Shown piece by piece: positions 40,526 through 49,550 of a stretch of DNA of 64,000 nt (position 1 is its first letter; every line of letters starts with the position of its first letter). Position numbers and translations under genes: made by a program. The notes below the pieces were generated by a model, which did not search any database, was not told where the DNA came from, and saw only the letters and a list, made by a program, of their open reading frames with translations. The DNA lies in NCBI RefSeq assembly GCF_027594745.1, contig NZ_CP110854.1, positions 310,001-374,000 of the forward strand. Reading direction: 5' to 3'. This DNA comes from Saprospira grandis (GTDB lineage Bacteria; Bacteroidota; Bacteroidia; Chitinophagales; Saprospiraceae).

Positions 40526-41185
40526 TTAAAAGCCATCCCAGCCCAAGCGGATGCCCAATTGGGCCAGCAGGGCATCTCTTTGGCCCCAACCAAACTTGAT
40601 GAAGGTTTGTAGAGAAAAGCTATCTACTGTGCTGCCGCGACAAAGCTCGACAATATGCAGCCATTTGGCATCGCTACCATTCACATTATGGCCCAAATAC
40701 ACCCATTCTTGGCCATAACCCAAACTCAAAAAGCTCTTAAAGGGCGTTCTGCGATTTTGTTTATAAGAAGAATCGAGTAGCCAATGCCCTTTTAGCATAA
40801 GAGGAGCCGCCAAAGTAGAGCGGATTTTATTTTTCTTCGGTCCAATGTCTAGACTAAAGGGATAATAGCTCAGTCCCCCCTCCAAAGAAAAGAGAAAGCT
40901 TTTTCGATTGCCTGCCCAGACGCTCATATGCAAGCCAGGCAAAACATTAAGGACCTGCCCAATACTTTGGGGTTGGGGGCTAATCGCTTCTTGCCGTTGT
41001 TGGTCCCAGCGGTAGGCACTAAACTCTAGTAAAATACTTTGTCCCCAGCCCCAAGCCTTGGGGGCCTCGCCCTCTGGCCAAAGGCTACCACTATAGGTTT
41101 TTTTTAGGGCCAAGCTATCGCTTTGGGCCAAAAGTGGGGCAGAAAAAAGGGCAAAAAAAGAAAAGAAGAGGAGGAAATATTTCAT
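40526..41185 (-). CDS. Hypothetical secreted protein, barrel-like
   Basis: 219 residues. Signal peptide (MKYFLLFFSFFALFSAPLLAQ). The mature chain shows alternating aromatic strands (SILLEFSAYRW, SFLFSLEGGLSYYPFSLDI, SFLSLGYGQEWVYLGHN, LGIRLGWDGF) with a C-terminal Phe, the look of a small outer-membrane barrel. No recognised family. Single gene with its own terminator between the satellite array and a structured repeat. Confidence 0.6.
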   Translation of the reverse strand: MKYFLLFFSFFALFSAPLLAQSDSLALKKTYSGSLWPEGEAPKAWGWGQSILLEFSAYRWDQQRQEAISPQPQSIGQVLNVLPGLHMSVWAGNRKSFLFSLEGGLSYYPFSLDIGPKKNKIRSTLAAPLMLKGHWLLDSSYKQNRRTPFKSFLSLGYGQEWVYLGHNVNGSDAKWLHIVELCRGSTVDSFSLQTFIKFGWGQRDALLAQLGIRLGWDGF

Positions 41186-41358
41186 AGTTGCTAAAGCGAT
41201 TTAATAGGCAAAAAAAGGGGCGGCCCATGGCCGCCCCAATTTACACTTTATTCTAGGAAAGGCCCAATATTTTAGGGCCTTGGCTGGGCGGCGCAGCCGC
41301 CTATTGGGCAGGGGCTGGCCCCTGCCCTCTTCGGCTATCGCGAAGCGATGCCTTTTTT

Positions 41359-41473
41359 GGCTGAGGGATAGTAGCTGGTGGCCGAAGGCCAGACCAAAGC
41401 CCGCAGGGCTGCAGGGCCGAGCGAGCAGCGAGCCAGCGCATAGCCCGACCCAGCCGCAGGCTGGGGCAGCCCC
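41359..41473 (-). repeat. Structured intergenic repeat, core copy 15 (GGCTG/CAGCC ends)
   Basis: GGCTG (41359) to CAGCCCC (41473). Stems are TGGCCGAAGGCCA, AGCCCGCAGGGCT and CAGCCGCAGGCTG. Sequence just before it (41284-41358) holds further GC-rich hairpins (GGCGGCGCAGCCGCC, GGGCAGGGGC/GCCCCTGCCC). Confidence 0.85.
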
Positions 41474-41487
41474 AAATCCTCCTCCCC

Positions 41488-44400
41488 TTACTTCTTCCGC
41501 TTAAAGGGATTTTTATTGCCAAAGGGATTTTTCAATTTATCCTGAAGAATCTTGTCGGCTGCTTCTTTGGCCGCCGTCTCAATGCTATCTCGGATGCGTT
41601 TGGCCTCTTCGGCAGAGGCGGCCTGAGCGGCCAAGCGCTCGGCCTCTTTACGGGCACGCTCCTTGGCTTCCTCGGCTAGGCGCTCGGCCTCTTTGCGGGC
41701 GCGTTCTTCGGCTTCGGCCTGTAGGCGTTCGGCCTCGGCTTTTACTTTTTCCTCGGCCTCGGCCTTGAGTTTTTCGGCCTCTTCTTTTAGGTTGTCCTTA
41801 ACTTGGTCCCCCATAGATTCGCCAGATTTACCCTCGGCGCCAAGGACCTTGGGACTAAATTTGGGGTTGCTCAAATTGCCCGTAATATCTACGCCAAAGT
41901 TGATAAATGCGGCCTCTTCTACCTTGATACCCAGCTTACTAGCCTGACTAGCAAGGAGATTGCCAGCGGCTTGAGTGGCCCCGCCAATTGCCGAATTATC
42001 AATCATGGCTTTAGGGACCCGCATCTTGAGGTCGTAGTCCATCCTTTGGTCCAACCCATGGGCCCCGCCAAAGGTCATATCAATTCCCTTTTGGGTAAAG
42101 GCAAAAGGCTCTACCATCAGTTTTCCATCCTTAATTTTAAAGAAGTTGCGGGTATTTTGAATCTCGATATTTTCTAGGGCCTTGATGCCCAATTTCTGGC
42201 TCAGGCCCTTGAGGGGCGTGCTGCCTTTAAGGACCGCATCAAAGGTTTCTAGCAAGCCCTCGGAGTTGAGGCTGGCCATATCGGGATACAAATTGGGCTC
42301 TAAAATCCCGTTGAGGCTAAATTTAGAGTTAAACTTGCCCAACATGCCCTTCATGATGGGCGCAAAAGTGGCCACTAGAGGCACTCCCTCGGCAATTTTG
42401 GCAAAATCGAGCTGGGCCACATCATAGGCGAAGTTGAACTTGGGCGCTTTGGGGTCTTGGCTGTTGTATTCTCCGTTTAGGACAATGCTTCCGCCAAAGG
42501 CATTACAGCTCAAATTGGTCATTTCTACCTTCTCTTCATAGATGCGGAGGTCGCCAGCCACATTATCCAATTGATAGACATCATAGATAAACTTTTTGAA
42601 GCGGGCCTTCATGTGAAAATCAATATTGGCAGGGACCAAAATGGGTTCAAAGGCTGTTTCTGCGGTGCTAGGATCTGCGGGAGCGGGAGCCGCTTCGGGT
42701 TCTGTGGCGCTGCCGTCTTCGGTCATGAACTGATTGACATTCATGTAATTAGAGTAGAGGTTCAGTTCCCCTTTGAGCAACTCATTTTTAAAGAGATAGC
42801 CAAAAACATTATCCAGCTGGCCATCGGCTTTGATATCTACTTTATTGATAAGCAGCTCAAAGTTGCTCATTTTGGCTCGGCTGGGCGAGAATTTGCCCAC
42901 GGCCTTCATATTTTTCATTTCATAGACATCATAAACCATTTTATCGCAGCTAAAATCTGCGGCAAAATCCCAGCGGTCAAAGAGTTCATCCTGATTGATG
43001 GCCGTAGTGGTATCGGTCATATCGGTAGCGGCCATTTCCTCCTCGGAGGTAGCTGTTGTATCGCCCATTAGCTCGTTGAGATCAAGCAGACGAGAAGTCA
43101 CTTTAAGTTTTCCGGTCATAATTTTATCGCCAGAAAAATAAGTGAGTAGGTTGTCCAATTTTCCTTGGGCCTGAACATCGCTTTTGCCCATTGTCAGGTC
43201 AAAGGCTTGGAGGTCCACATCATTGGGACTAAACAGCATCAACATCTTTTTGATGCGGATATCGGGCATGCCCTCCATCAGGTAAATCATGTTTTCGATG
43301 CCTAATTTTCCTTGCATATCGACCTTATCATATTTTTGTTCGGTCACATAAGACATGCGGGTATTGGCTTGGAGTTGGGCCTCGATGAGGCCAGCCATGC
43401 TACTGCCTTCCATGGGAAAAGCCTTAGAGAGTTCGGCCAGATTGATTTTTCCTTCTACTGCGCTCTTGATATCGGGGTCGCTCATAGGCGTTTTGAGGAA
43501 AAGCGAGGCAGAAAAGGGATTTTGGCCCAATTTGAAGGCAAATTGCTTCAAGTCTACGGTCAACTTATCCAAATCTGAAGAAGGGCTATTGATCTTGAGG
43601 TCTACCCCAATATCGCTCACGCCCATGGGCAAATCGGGATATTGAAAGGTCCCATTAGCGGCTTTTAGGGCCATATTAAAGGCGGGATAACTCTTTTCGT
43701 TAAAAGTGCCGTTTACCGCTCCGCTCAGACTAAAATCGCCAGAAGTTTTTACGCTTTCAAAGCCCTCGATATAGGCGGCGGGCACCATAGAGAGCAGGCT
43801 TGCAAAATTATTATTGGGAGCCGAAAACTTAAGCTCCTTAAAAATAATATCGTCGCCTTTCATGAGTACGGCCCCTTCTGCGCCCAACTTTAGGGCATTA
43901 AGTTGAAGTTGGTTATCAAGTAGCGTAAAGCTCATTTCGTCTTCCTTCATGCCCACGCCAATATTGATTTCGGCATCAACCACCGCTTTATTGAGGTAGC
44001 TCACGCCATCATAATTGAGTTGGAGCGACTGCATTTGGGTGCTGGTATAAAAATCAAATTGCTCTAGGCTCATATCGCCAGACCCCTTATGATTAAGGCC
44101 TTTAATTTGCAAAAAGGCGGCATTGGGCGCATCATCATAAGTCATTTCGCCCTCAATAATTTGGTAAGAGCGGAGCGCAAACTGAAAATCGCTGCTTTCG
44201 CTACTGCTCGTTTCTTCTTCGGCGGTGGCGCTGCTATCCGTTTTCATGATATCATAATTGGCCTTTCCATTTTTGAGGACCTTCACATAGAACTTGGGTT
44301 CTTCAAAAACCAAGGAGTTCACGGCATAATTGCCCGAAATCACTTGGAAGAGGTTGAGGCGCAGGCTAATGCGTTTGACATCGGCTAGTTTGAGGCCATC

Positions 44401-44643
44401 AAATTCATCTTGGCCCGTCACTTTGAGGCCCTTGAGATCAAAGGCAAAATTGGGAAAGGTCCAGAGGAGAGAAAGCTCGGTCCCTTCAAAATCTAGGGTC
44501 GCATTGAGTTGTTCATTGGCTGCTTCCTTGACCAATTTTTCGATATCCTCTTTAAAAATCATGGGCAGCGTAATAGCGGCCAGCACAAAGAGGATGAGAA
44601 AGCTAAACAATCCGATTAGGGAGTACTTTATCCATTTTTTCAT
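41488..44643 (-). CDS. AsmA-like family protein
   Basis: 1051 residues. One N-terminal transmembrane helix (about 6-28), then a long periplasmic beta-rich body. It contains AsmA landmarks (LNATLDFEGTELSLLWTFPN near the N-terminus; C-terminal AsmA_2-like segment with FDAVLKGSTPLKGL and FAFTQKGIDMTFGGAHGLD). AsmA-like proteins are proposed lipid-transfer bridges or assembly factors at the outer membrane. The last 130 residues are a highly repetitive Ala/Glu/Lys/Arg helix (AEAEERARKEAERLAEEAKE), an unusual extension ending in FGNKNPFKRKK. Single transcription unit flanked by repeats. Confidence 0.87.
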   Translation of the reverse strand: MKKWIKYSLIGLFSFLILFVLAAITLPMIFKEDIEKLVKEAANEQLNATLDFEGTELSLLWTFPNFAFDLKGLKVTGQDEFDGLKLADVKRISLRLNLFQVISGNYAVNSLVFEEPKFYVKVLKNGKANYDIMKTDSSATAEEETSSSESSDFQFALRSYQIIEGEMTYDDAPNAAFLQIKGLNHKGSGDMSLEQFDFYTSTQMQSLQLNYDGVSYLNKAVVDAEINIGVGMKEDEMSFTLLDNQLQLNALKLGAEGAVLMKGDDIIFKELKFSAPNNNFASLLSMVPAAYIEGFESVKTSGDFSLSGAVNGTFNEKSYPAFNMALKAANGTFQYPDLPMGVSDIGVDLKINSPSSDLDKLTVDLKQFAFKLGQNPFSASLFLKTPMSDPDIKSAVEGKINLAELSKAFPMEGSSMAGLIEAQLQANTRMSYVTEQKYDKVDMQGKLGIENMIYLMEGMPDIRIKKMLMLFSPNDVDLQAFDLTMGKSDVQAQGKLDNLLTYFSGDKIMTGKLKVTSRLLDLNELMGDTTATSEEEMAATDMTDTTTAINQDELFDRWDFAADFSCDKMVYDVYEMKNMKAVGKFSPSRAKMSNFELLINKVDIKADGQLDNVFGYLFKNELLKGELNLYSNYMNVNQFMTEDGSATEPEAAPAPADPSTAETAFEPILVPANIDFHMKARFKKFIYDVYQLDNVAGDLRIYEEKVEMTNLSCNAFGGSIVLNGEYNSQDPKAPKFNFAYDVAQLDFAKIAEGVPLVATFAPIMKGMLGKFNSKFSLNGILEPNLYPDMASLNSEGLLETFDAVLKGSTPLKGLSQKLGIKALENIEIQNTRNFFKIKDGKLMVEPFAFTQKGIDMTFGGAHGLDQRMDYDLKMRVPKAMIDNSAIGGATQAAGNLLASQASKLGIKVEEAAFINFGVDITGNLSNPKFSPKVLGAEGKSGESMGDQVKDNLKEEAEKLKAEAEEKVKAEAERLQAEAEERARKEAERLAEEAKERARKEAERLAAQAASAEEAKRIRDSIETAAKEAADKILQDKLKNPFGNKNPFKRKK

Positions 44644-44710
44644 ACAGTAAGTTTTTTTTTAAAGGTAAAAATTAGGATCTAAAGCAGGGGCTTTAAGGTC
44701 ATTTTTTTTT

Positions 44711-44845
44711 GGGGCTGCCCCGCCCTGCGGGCGGGTCGGGCTGTACCGCAGCTCGCAGGTTTGCTCGGCCCTGCAGGCTTTTTCGCTTTGCTTCAAAAGC
44801 CTTGGGTCTGCCGCCTTTGGCGGCCCTGCTATCCATCCCTCAGCC
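44711..44845 (+). repeat. Structured intergenic repeat, core copy 16 (GGCTG/CAGCC ends)
   Basis: GGGGCTGCCCC ... CCCTCAGCC. Middle stem AGGCTTTT/AAAAGCCT and right stem GCCGCCTTTGGCGGC, both differing from other copies but fully paired. Flank hairpin GGCGGCGGCTTCGCCGCC-type follows to 44882. Confidence 0.85.
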
Positions 44846-45002
44846 GGTCGTCGCTTCGCTCCTCGGCGGCGGCTTCGCCGCCTTATTTGGACCAAAAAAT
44901 GCTAGCCTTTGGGTTTCATTTGAGCTCCAAAGCTTGTCTGCCTGCTATTTTTTTCTGTACTTTGCTTGGGCCTTTTTAGGCTAGTGCTACTATCTTTTAC
45001 GG

Positions 45003-45120
45003 TAGCTTAAAACCCACCGCAACAGTGGTATCGCTTTGCGATGATTTCTTCATGAGGGTTAAAACCCTCATGCGTTTAGCGGCGGCCGACCTAGGCGCAG
45101 CCTAGCTGGCCGCGGGCCCC
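45003..45120. repeat. Double TTAAAA-loop element and truncated structured repeat
   Basis: CGGTAGCTTAAAACCCACCG (two mismatches), middle hairpin ATCGCTTTGCGAT, second hairpin TGAGGGTTAAAACCCTCA (45053-45070), then a truncated core-type end (GGCGGCCGACCTAGGCGCAG ... GGCCGCGGGCCCC, 45079-45120). Confidence 0.65.
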
Positions 45121-45136
45121 AAAAACAAAAAATAAG

Positions 45137-45565
45137 ATGTTTAAAGTCCTTATCTATAGTAGTTGTTTGTTTCTTTTGTTGGCTTGTTATCGGCCATTAG
45201 AGACCGAAACACCCATTTTGGGAGAGCAAGAAATCATTCCTTTTTTGGTGGACCTTCATTTGGCGGAGGCCAAGCTAGCGGAATATAATAGTTTGACTAT
45301 TTTGGCCAAAGATAGTTTAGCGGCCGAGCAATATGCCACTCTCTTTCAGATTCACCAGATTGCCCCCACTGATTTTCAGCAGAGCATGCAGGCCTATATG
45401 GGCAATCCCGAGGCGTTGCAGCAGCTCTATGAAAAAGTAGTAGAGGCCCTATTGGCGCATGAGTTGAAACATAGTGAGCGGACTAAGAAAGGCAAAAAAC
45501 GCTCGGCGACAGAAGCCATAAAACGAATAGAGCAAGTTCGGGACAGTAGCAAAAAAGAAAACTAA
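45137..45565 (+). CDS. DUF4296 lipoprotein
   Basis: 142 residues. Lipobox LLLAC (Cys near residue 17). IIPFLVDLHLAEAKL, the downstream LFQIHQIAPTDFQQSMQAYM and QLYEKVVEAL match the helical DUF4296 domain, found only in Bacteroidota and mostly next to cell-envelope genes. The tail is strongly basic (ERTKKGKKRSATEAIKR). Function unknown. It lies in the same direction as the iscA-like gene 108 bp downstream. Confidence 0.8.
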   Translation: MFKVLIYSSCLFLLLACYRPLETETPILGEQEIIPFLVDLHLAEAKLAEYNSLTILAKDSLAAEQYATLFQIHQIAPTDFQQSMQAYMGNPEALQQLYEKVVEALLAHELKHSERTKKGKKRSATEAIKRIEQVRDSSKKEN

Positions 45566-45640
45566 GGGAGCTTAAACTCTTTTTGGGGCTGGGCTGTTAA
45601 GATATTGTCTAAATAAACAGCCAAATTCAGAAAAAAGCCT

Positions 45641-45648
45641 TAGCTTTG
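45641..45648 (+). promoter_or_regulatory. Bacteroidota -7 promoter element (iscA-like gene)
   Basis: TAGCTTTG matches TAnnTTTG, 25 bp before the ATG at 45674. Confidence 0.5.
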
Positions 45649-45673
45649 TTGGCTATAAACTACATTGAATTCT

Positions 45674-46033
45674 ATGTCTACAGAAAAAAATACCCCTCAG
45701 ATGGAAAACCCAATTGTATTGACGGATGGGGCCGTAAAACAGCTCCTTAGAATTAAGGAAAACGAGAACATTGCCGAGGGCCATGGTTTGCGCGTGGGCG
45801 TAAAGGGTGGCGGTTGTGCTGGTTTCTCTTATATTTTGGGCTTTGATGAAAAAGGCGCCGATGATGATGAATTTGTGATTAATGGCATTACGGTATTTAT
45901 GGACCGGGCCCATGCGATTTACCTCCTCGGCATTGAGATTGATTTTCAGGATGGCTTAAACAACAGAGGATTTACCTTTAACAACCCCAATGCTGAAGAA
46001 ACCTGTGGTTGTGGCACCTCTTTTTCGGCTTAA
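45674..46033 (+). CDS. Iron-sulfur cluster assembly protein, HesB/IscA family
   Basis: 119 residues from MSTEKNTPQMENP; an upstream TTG in frame was not favoured. The family's three Cys are in place: C48 in GGGCAGFSY and C111/C113 in TCGCGTSFS. A-type carriers bind a [2Fe-2S] or [4Fe-4S] cluster between subunits and deliver it to target enzymes. Length and motif spacing are standard. It is likely IscA/SufA/ErpA-like; which one cannot be decided without its partners, which are not in the window. Own promoter element and a perfect terminator. Confidence 0.92.
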   Translation: MSTEKNTPQMENPIVLTDGAVKQLLRIKENENIAEGHGLRVGVKGGGCAGFSYILGFDEKGADDDEFVINGITVFMDRAHAIYLLGIEIDFQDGLNNRGFTFNNPNAEETCGCGTSFSA

Positions 46034-46056
46034 GTAATAATACTTATTCCGTCCAA

Positions 46057-46090
46057 AGAAGCTAGCAATTTTATTGCTAGCTTCTTTTTT
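46057..46090 (+). terminator. Rho-independent terminator
   Basis: AGAAGCTAGCAA, loop TTTTA, TTGCTAGCTTCT, then T-run; 23 bp after the iscA-like stop. Confidence 0.92.
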
Positions 46091-46266
46091 TTGTGACATT
46101 GAATCTAAATATATTGAAAATCAACATGCTTAATTTTAACACTATATTTTTAAACATTAGTTGTTGATACAAGGATAAATAGAGGCGAAAGCGCTAGTTT
46201 TGGGAAGCTAAAAGAAACCACTATAGTAGTACACTTTTTTTTTATTTACCATTTTTAATTTTCAAA

Positions 46267-47985
46267 ATGAGATTAAATTTATTGCTTTTGTTCGGGCTAT
46301 TGCTTTATTTTCCTACTTGCATTTATGCTCAATGGGTACAAGTAGGTTCAGACATTGAGGGGCAGGCGGCCCGGGAATACTCTGGTCGTTCTGTAGCCTT
46401 AAGTGATGATGGGCAAATTTTTGCTGTGGCCACCCCATCTAATGAGGGAGCGGCTATATTTCGGGGTTATGTGGATGTTTATCAATTGGTCAATGGTGTT
46501 CGGCAGCAGTTGGGGCAGCGCATTTATGGCGAGGGCAGCAACGATCATGCTGGGCATGAGATTAGTTTGAGTGGAGATGGCAGTCGTTTGGCCATTTCGG
46601 CCCCCTACAATGATGCTTCGGGCACAGATGCTGGGCATGTTCGGGTGTATGAGTATGATGCTATTAACAGTAGCTGGGTACAGCTAGGTACCGACATTGA
46701 TGGTTTGGCTGCTGGAGATCAGTTTGGCAGCGCCGTTTGTTTGAGTTACAATGGCAATGCAGTAGCTATTGGTGCTATGAACAATGATGCTGGGGGGACC
46801 GATGCGGGTCAGCTTAGTGTTTTTAGTTTTCAGAATGGGGCTTGGGTGCTTACTGGGCAGCGCATTTCTGGTGCAGCAGCGGGTTATGGCCTCGGTTTTT
46901 CGGTCAGTATCAATGATGCAGGCAGCCGAGTAGCGGTTGGTGGTCGTTTGGCTGATGGCAATGGGACCAATGCTGGTGAAGTTCGTGTTTTTGATAATTT
47001 GAATGGGACTTGGACCCAAGTTGGGCAGACGATTTTGGGCGCTGCGGCAGGTGATTATATGGGCAACACGGTAACCTTTGATAAAGATGGCTCTACCTTG
47101 GCGGTTGGGGCTCCTTTAAATGACGCCAATGGAACAGATGCGGGTGTTATTCAGGTCTTCAAATTGCAAGGCGGCAGCTGGGTCCAAATGGGCCAAGATT
47201 TGTTGGGTGCTCGTGCTGGCGACAAAAATGGTTCATCAGTTTCGCTCACTAGCGATGGCTTGATGATTTCTACTGGGGCCATTGGCAATGATGATAATGG
47301 CTCGGATGCAGGACATAGCCGGGTATATCGCTATGACAATACTCAGAGCAGTTGGGTACAATATGGGCAGAGCATTAATGGGCAATCGGCCAATAGTTTG
47401 TCGGGTTTTTGTACTCGTTTGAGTACCAATGGCCAATACCTGATTGTGGGTGCGCCTTACAATGATGATAACGGAGTAGAATCTGGACAAAGTCGGCTAT
47501 TTAGATACAACTGCGCGGCCAACCTAGACCTTAGCATCAGCCAATCGGGCAACGACCTCATTGCCAATCAGGCCAATGCTTCTTATCAGTGGCAGAGCTG
47601 TAACTTTGGAAGCATTTCTGGGGCAAATGGACAGAGCTTTAGCCCCTTGAGTAATGGATATTATTCGGTCATCATCTCTCAGAATGGTTGTGTAGATACC
47701 TCTAGCTGCTACTCTTTTATTTTGAGTAATACTAGCGAAAGCGAACTAGCCGCCAAAGACTTAAGAGTATTTCCCAACCCTAGTCAAGGGCAGTTCATTA
47801 TCCAAACGCCTCAGATAGAAGTGGTTCGCTTATACAATAGTTTGGGGCAGCTGGTTTTCGCCAAGCACTACCAAAATGAAAGTCAAGTTGAGCTAAATCT
47901 TCAGCAACTTCCCGCTGCCATTTACCTACTAGAGGTAAATACCGCTTTGGGCAAACGAACGCAGAAGGTAATTTTGAGTAAATAA
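46267..47985 (+). CDS. Secreted beta-propeller protein with type IX sorting domain
   Basis: 572 residues. Signal peptide (MRLNLLLLFGLLLYFPTCIYAQ). Seven or so FG-GAP-like units follow (about 25-415), each with a WVQVGxxIxGxAAGDxxGxS and LAVGAPxNDxxGTDAGxVxV pattern, typical of integrin-like propellers. A short Ig-like region with Cys pairs (416-480) leads to a C-terminal T9SS type A sorting domain (LRVFPNPSQGQFII, LYNSLGQLVF, YLLEVNTALGKRTQKVILSK). It should cross the outer membrane by the type IX system and be held on or released from the surface. Gly/Asp-rich loops suggest Ca2+ binding. Confidence 0.9.
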   Translation: MRLNLLLLFGLLLYFPTCIYAQWVQVGSDIEGQAAREYSGRSVALSDDGQIFAVATPSNEGAAIFRGYVDVYQLVNGVRQQLGQRIYGEGSNDHAGHEISLSGDGSRLAISAPYNDASGTDAGHVRVYEYDAINSSWVQLGTDIDGLAAGDQFGSAVCLSYNGNAVAIGAMNNDAGGTDAGQLSVFSFQNGAWVLTGQRISGAAAGYGLGFSVSINDAGSRVAVGGRLADGNGTNAGEVRVFDNLNGTWTQVGQTILGAAAGDYMGNTVTFDKDGSTLAVGAPLNDANGTDAGVIQVFKLQGGSWVQMGQDLLGARAGDKNGSSVSLTSDGLMISTGAIGNDDNGSDAGHSRVYRYDNTQSSWVQYGQSINGQSANSLSGFCTRLSTNGQYLIVGAPYNDDNGVESGQSRLFRYNCAANLDLSISQSGNDLIANQANASYQWQSCNFGSISGANGQSFSPLSNGYYSVIISQNGCVDTSSCYSFILSNTSESELAAKDLRVFPNPSQGQFIIQTPQIEVVRLYNSLGQLVFAKHYQNESQVELNLQQLPAAIYLLEVNTALGKRTQKVILSK

Positions 47986-48004
47986 TCCTTCTATAAGCAT
48001 AGAG

Positions 48005-48042
48005 AAGAGTGCTTAGGCCTTTGCCTAAGCACTCTTTTTTTA
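48005..48042 (+). terminator. Rho-independent terminator
   Basis: AAGAGTGCTTAGGC, loop CTTT, GCCTAAGCACTCTT plus T-run; follows the T9SS protein gene. Confidence 0.92.
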
Positions 48043-48048
48043 TAAAAA

Positions 48049-48075
48049 AGAGTTGGCCCATAATGGACCAACTCT
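48049..48075 (-). terminator. Terminator of the minus-strand acetyltransferase operon
   Basis: AGAGTTGG/CCAACTCT hairpin. On the minus strand it is followed by a T6 run, 26 bp beyond the cupin gene's final stop. Confidence 0.78.
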
Positions 48076-48100
48076 AATTCAAATGGGCATTTTCTATAGG

Positions 48101-48625
48101 TTATTTTTCTGCCTGGCTGTACTGCTCTTCGTTTACGGCCTCCATCCAGTCTACAATTCCTTTTTCTACATTAGGAACGATGTAGAGCTGTTGTAAGCCA
48201 GTATTTGCGCTGGCGCCATGCCAGTGTTTTACATTGGGTGGACATTTAACGACATCTCCCTTTTTGATGATTTCGATTTCGCCACCTTCAATTTAGTGGT
48301 AGCCCACTCCATCGGTGATGATTAGAATTTGGCCTGCGGGATGGCTGTGCCAATTGCTACGAGCGCCGGGCTCAAAGTAAACATTTCCGACAGCGGTGGT
48401 AAATACATCATCGGGGGCAACTAGGCCGTAATTATAGGCATTTCCGGTAAAAACCTCAGCGGGACCTTTTTGGCCCTGCGGGAAAATGGCTTCTACTTTT
48501 TTTGCATTATTTTCCATCTGTTCTTCTTTTATGGTTGGTTCTTGACAAGCCGTAAATATGCTTGCCAGAATCAGAAATTGAAAAAAATATTGGGGGTTCT
48601 CATTAGTGTATAAGTTGAAAATCAA
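48101..48625 (-). pseudogene. Cupin lipoprotein gene interrupted by an in-frame TAA
   Basis: The frame from ATG 48625 to TAA 48101-48103 would encode 174 residues but has an extra TAA at 48293-48295. Before it: lipobox FTAC, then a cupin motif 1 (GARSNWHSHPAGQILIIT) ending GVGYH. After it, in the same frame: IEGGEIEIIKKGDVVKCPPN, then VKHWHGASANTGLQQLYIVP, a perfect cupin motif 2. Homologues typically have Gln near that point, so CAA to TAA is the simplest change. Metal ligands (His, His, Glu/Gln, His) are split between the halves, so the truncated product should be inactive. It overlaps the upstream gene by 23 bp. Sequencing error or readthrough are alternatives. Confidence 0.8.
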
Positions 48626-48956
48626 AATAAATATCGTCTATGCTGGACCAACTTTGGGCAGGCTCATGAACTTGGCCCAAAAGCAGCAGTCCGTCGGCAT
48701 AGCGAAAATCTTTATAAAAGAGGCAAAGGTTGCCCCAAGGAGCATAATAGCAGAGCTCCCCGGCTCTGGCGGCATGACCGCCTAGCGCTTGAGCGCTTTG
48801 TAGTTTTTTGGGCCGGCGCATAATTTTTTCGCAGCCCGCATAATCTTCTACCAACAATTGCTTTAGTGGAAGTTCTTGGCTCAATGCGTTGGCCCAGGCA
48901 TTATCAAATAATCGTCCGTGGAGCATAAAGCGCTCATTGACTAATTGGAATTGCAT
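48603..48956 (-). CDS. Cyclophilin-like fold protein (DUF369-like)
   Basis: 117 residues, no signal peptide. LPLKQLLVEDYAGCEKIMRR then P-K-K-L, GELCYYAPWGNLCLFYKDFR and LLLLGQVHEP are the landmarks of the bacterial cyclophilin-like (Cyclophil_like, DUF369-type) family. These keep the fold but generally lack the isomerase residues. Its ligand is unknown. It is the middle gene of an operon, 3 bp after the acetyltransferase and overlapping the cupin gene, which suggests that all three are translated together. Confidence 0.8.
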   Translation of the reverse strand: MQFQLVNERFMLHGRLFDNAWANALSQELPLKQLLVEDYAGCEKIMRRPKKLQSAQALGGHAARAGELCYYAPWGNLCLFYKDFRYADGLLLLGQVHEPAQSWSSIDDIYFDFQLIH

Positions 48957-48959
48957 AAT

Positions 48960-49529
48960 TTAGACTTTTGGAATTGACTTAATAACTTTGGCGGGACAGC
49001 CAGCCACCACCACATAATCGGGAACATCTTTGGTTACTACTGCGCCGGCGGCAACGATAGAATATTGCCCCACTGTTACTCCAGCTAAAATGCAGGCATT
49101 GGCGCCAATCCAAGCATTTTTTTTAATATGAATGGGAGCCGTTTTCATACTTTGTCTTTGACTGGGGGCTATAGGGTGTCCTTCAGATGTAAGGCAAACA
49201 TTTGGTCCAATCATGACATCATTATCAATGCGGATGCCGCCCAGATCTAGGAAAGAACAATTGTGATTGATAAAAACCCCTTCGCCCAACTGGATGTTTC
49301 CTCCATAGTTCGTATGGAAAGGAGTAAAAACGCAGCTATTCTCGGCCATTTTTTGGCCCGTGATTTTTTCCCAGAGTTCTTGGATTTCCTCATCTTTGAT
49401 GGCTCGATTCATCTTGCGAATAAGTTGGCGTTTTTCTTTGCAGGCATGGCCTAGCTCTGCAAAACCTGCATCCGAATGTGGAATTATTTCTCCGCTTTTA
49501 AGCCGATCTAAAATAGTTTTATTCTTCAT
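48960..49529 (-). CDS. Sugar O-acetyltransferase (maltose/galactoside acetyltransferase type)
   Basis: 189 residues from MKNKTILDRLKSGEIIPHSD; the longer frame to 49589 runs through the promoter. An N-terminal helical Mac domain (about 1-55) is followed by a left-handed beta-helix of hexapeptide repeats (IQLGEGVFINHNCSFLDLGG, ACILAGVTVGQYSIVAAGAV). The catalytic-loop His is probably in LTSEGHPIAP. It transfers acetyl from acetyl-CoA to a sugar hydroxyl as a trimer. It is the first gene of the operon with the cyclophilin-like and cupin genes. Confidence 0.9.
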   Translation of the reverse strand: MKNKTILDRLKSGEIIPHSDAGFAELGHACKEKRQLIRKMNRAIKDEEIQELWEKITGQKMAENSCVFTPFHTNYGGNIQLGEGVFINHNCSFLDLGGIRIDNDVMIGPNVCLTSEGHPIAPSQRQSMKTAPIHIKKNAWIGANACILAGVTVGQYSIVAAGAVVTKDVPDYVVVAGCPAKVIKSIPKV

Positions 49530-49550
49530 TAGACTACCTTTGTATTTGAT

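Noticed and set aside
41663..44650. Several plus-strand frames of 60-166 codons opposite the AsmA-like gene, and similar ones opposite sbcC
   Set aside because: They are antisense shadows caused by biased codon use in long genes. None has a start context or recognisable protein.
46094..46266. Riboswitch in the AT-rich leader before the T9SS gene
   Set aside because: I could not match any known riboswitch core. Only a small GGCGAAAGCGC-like hairpin is visible.
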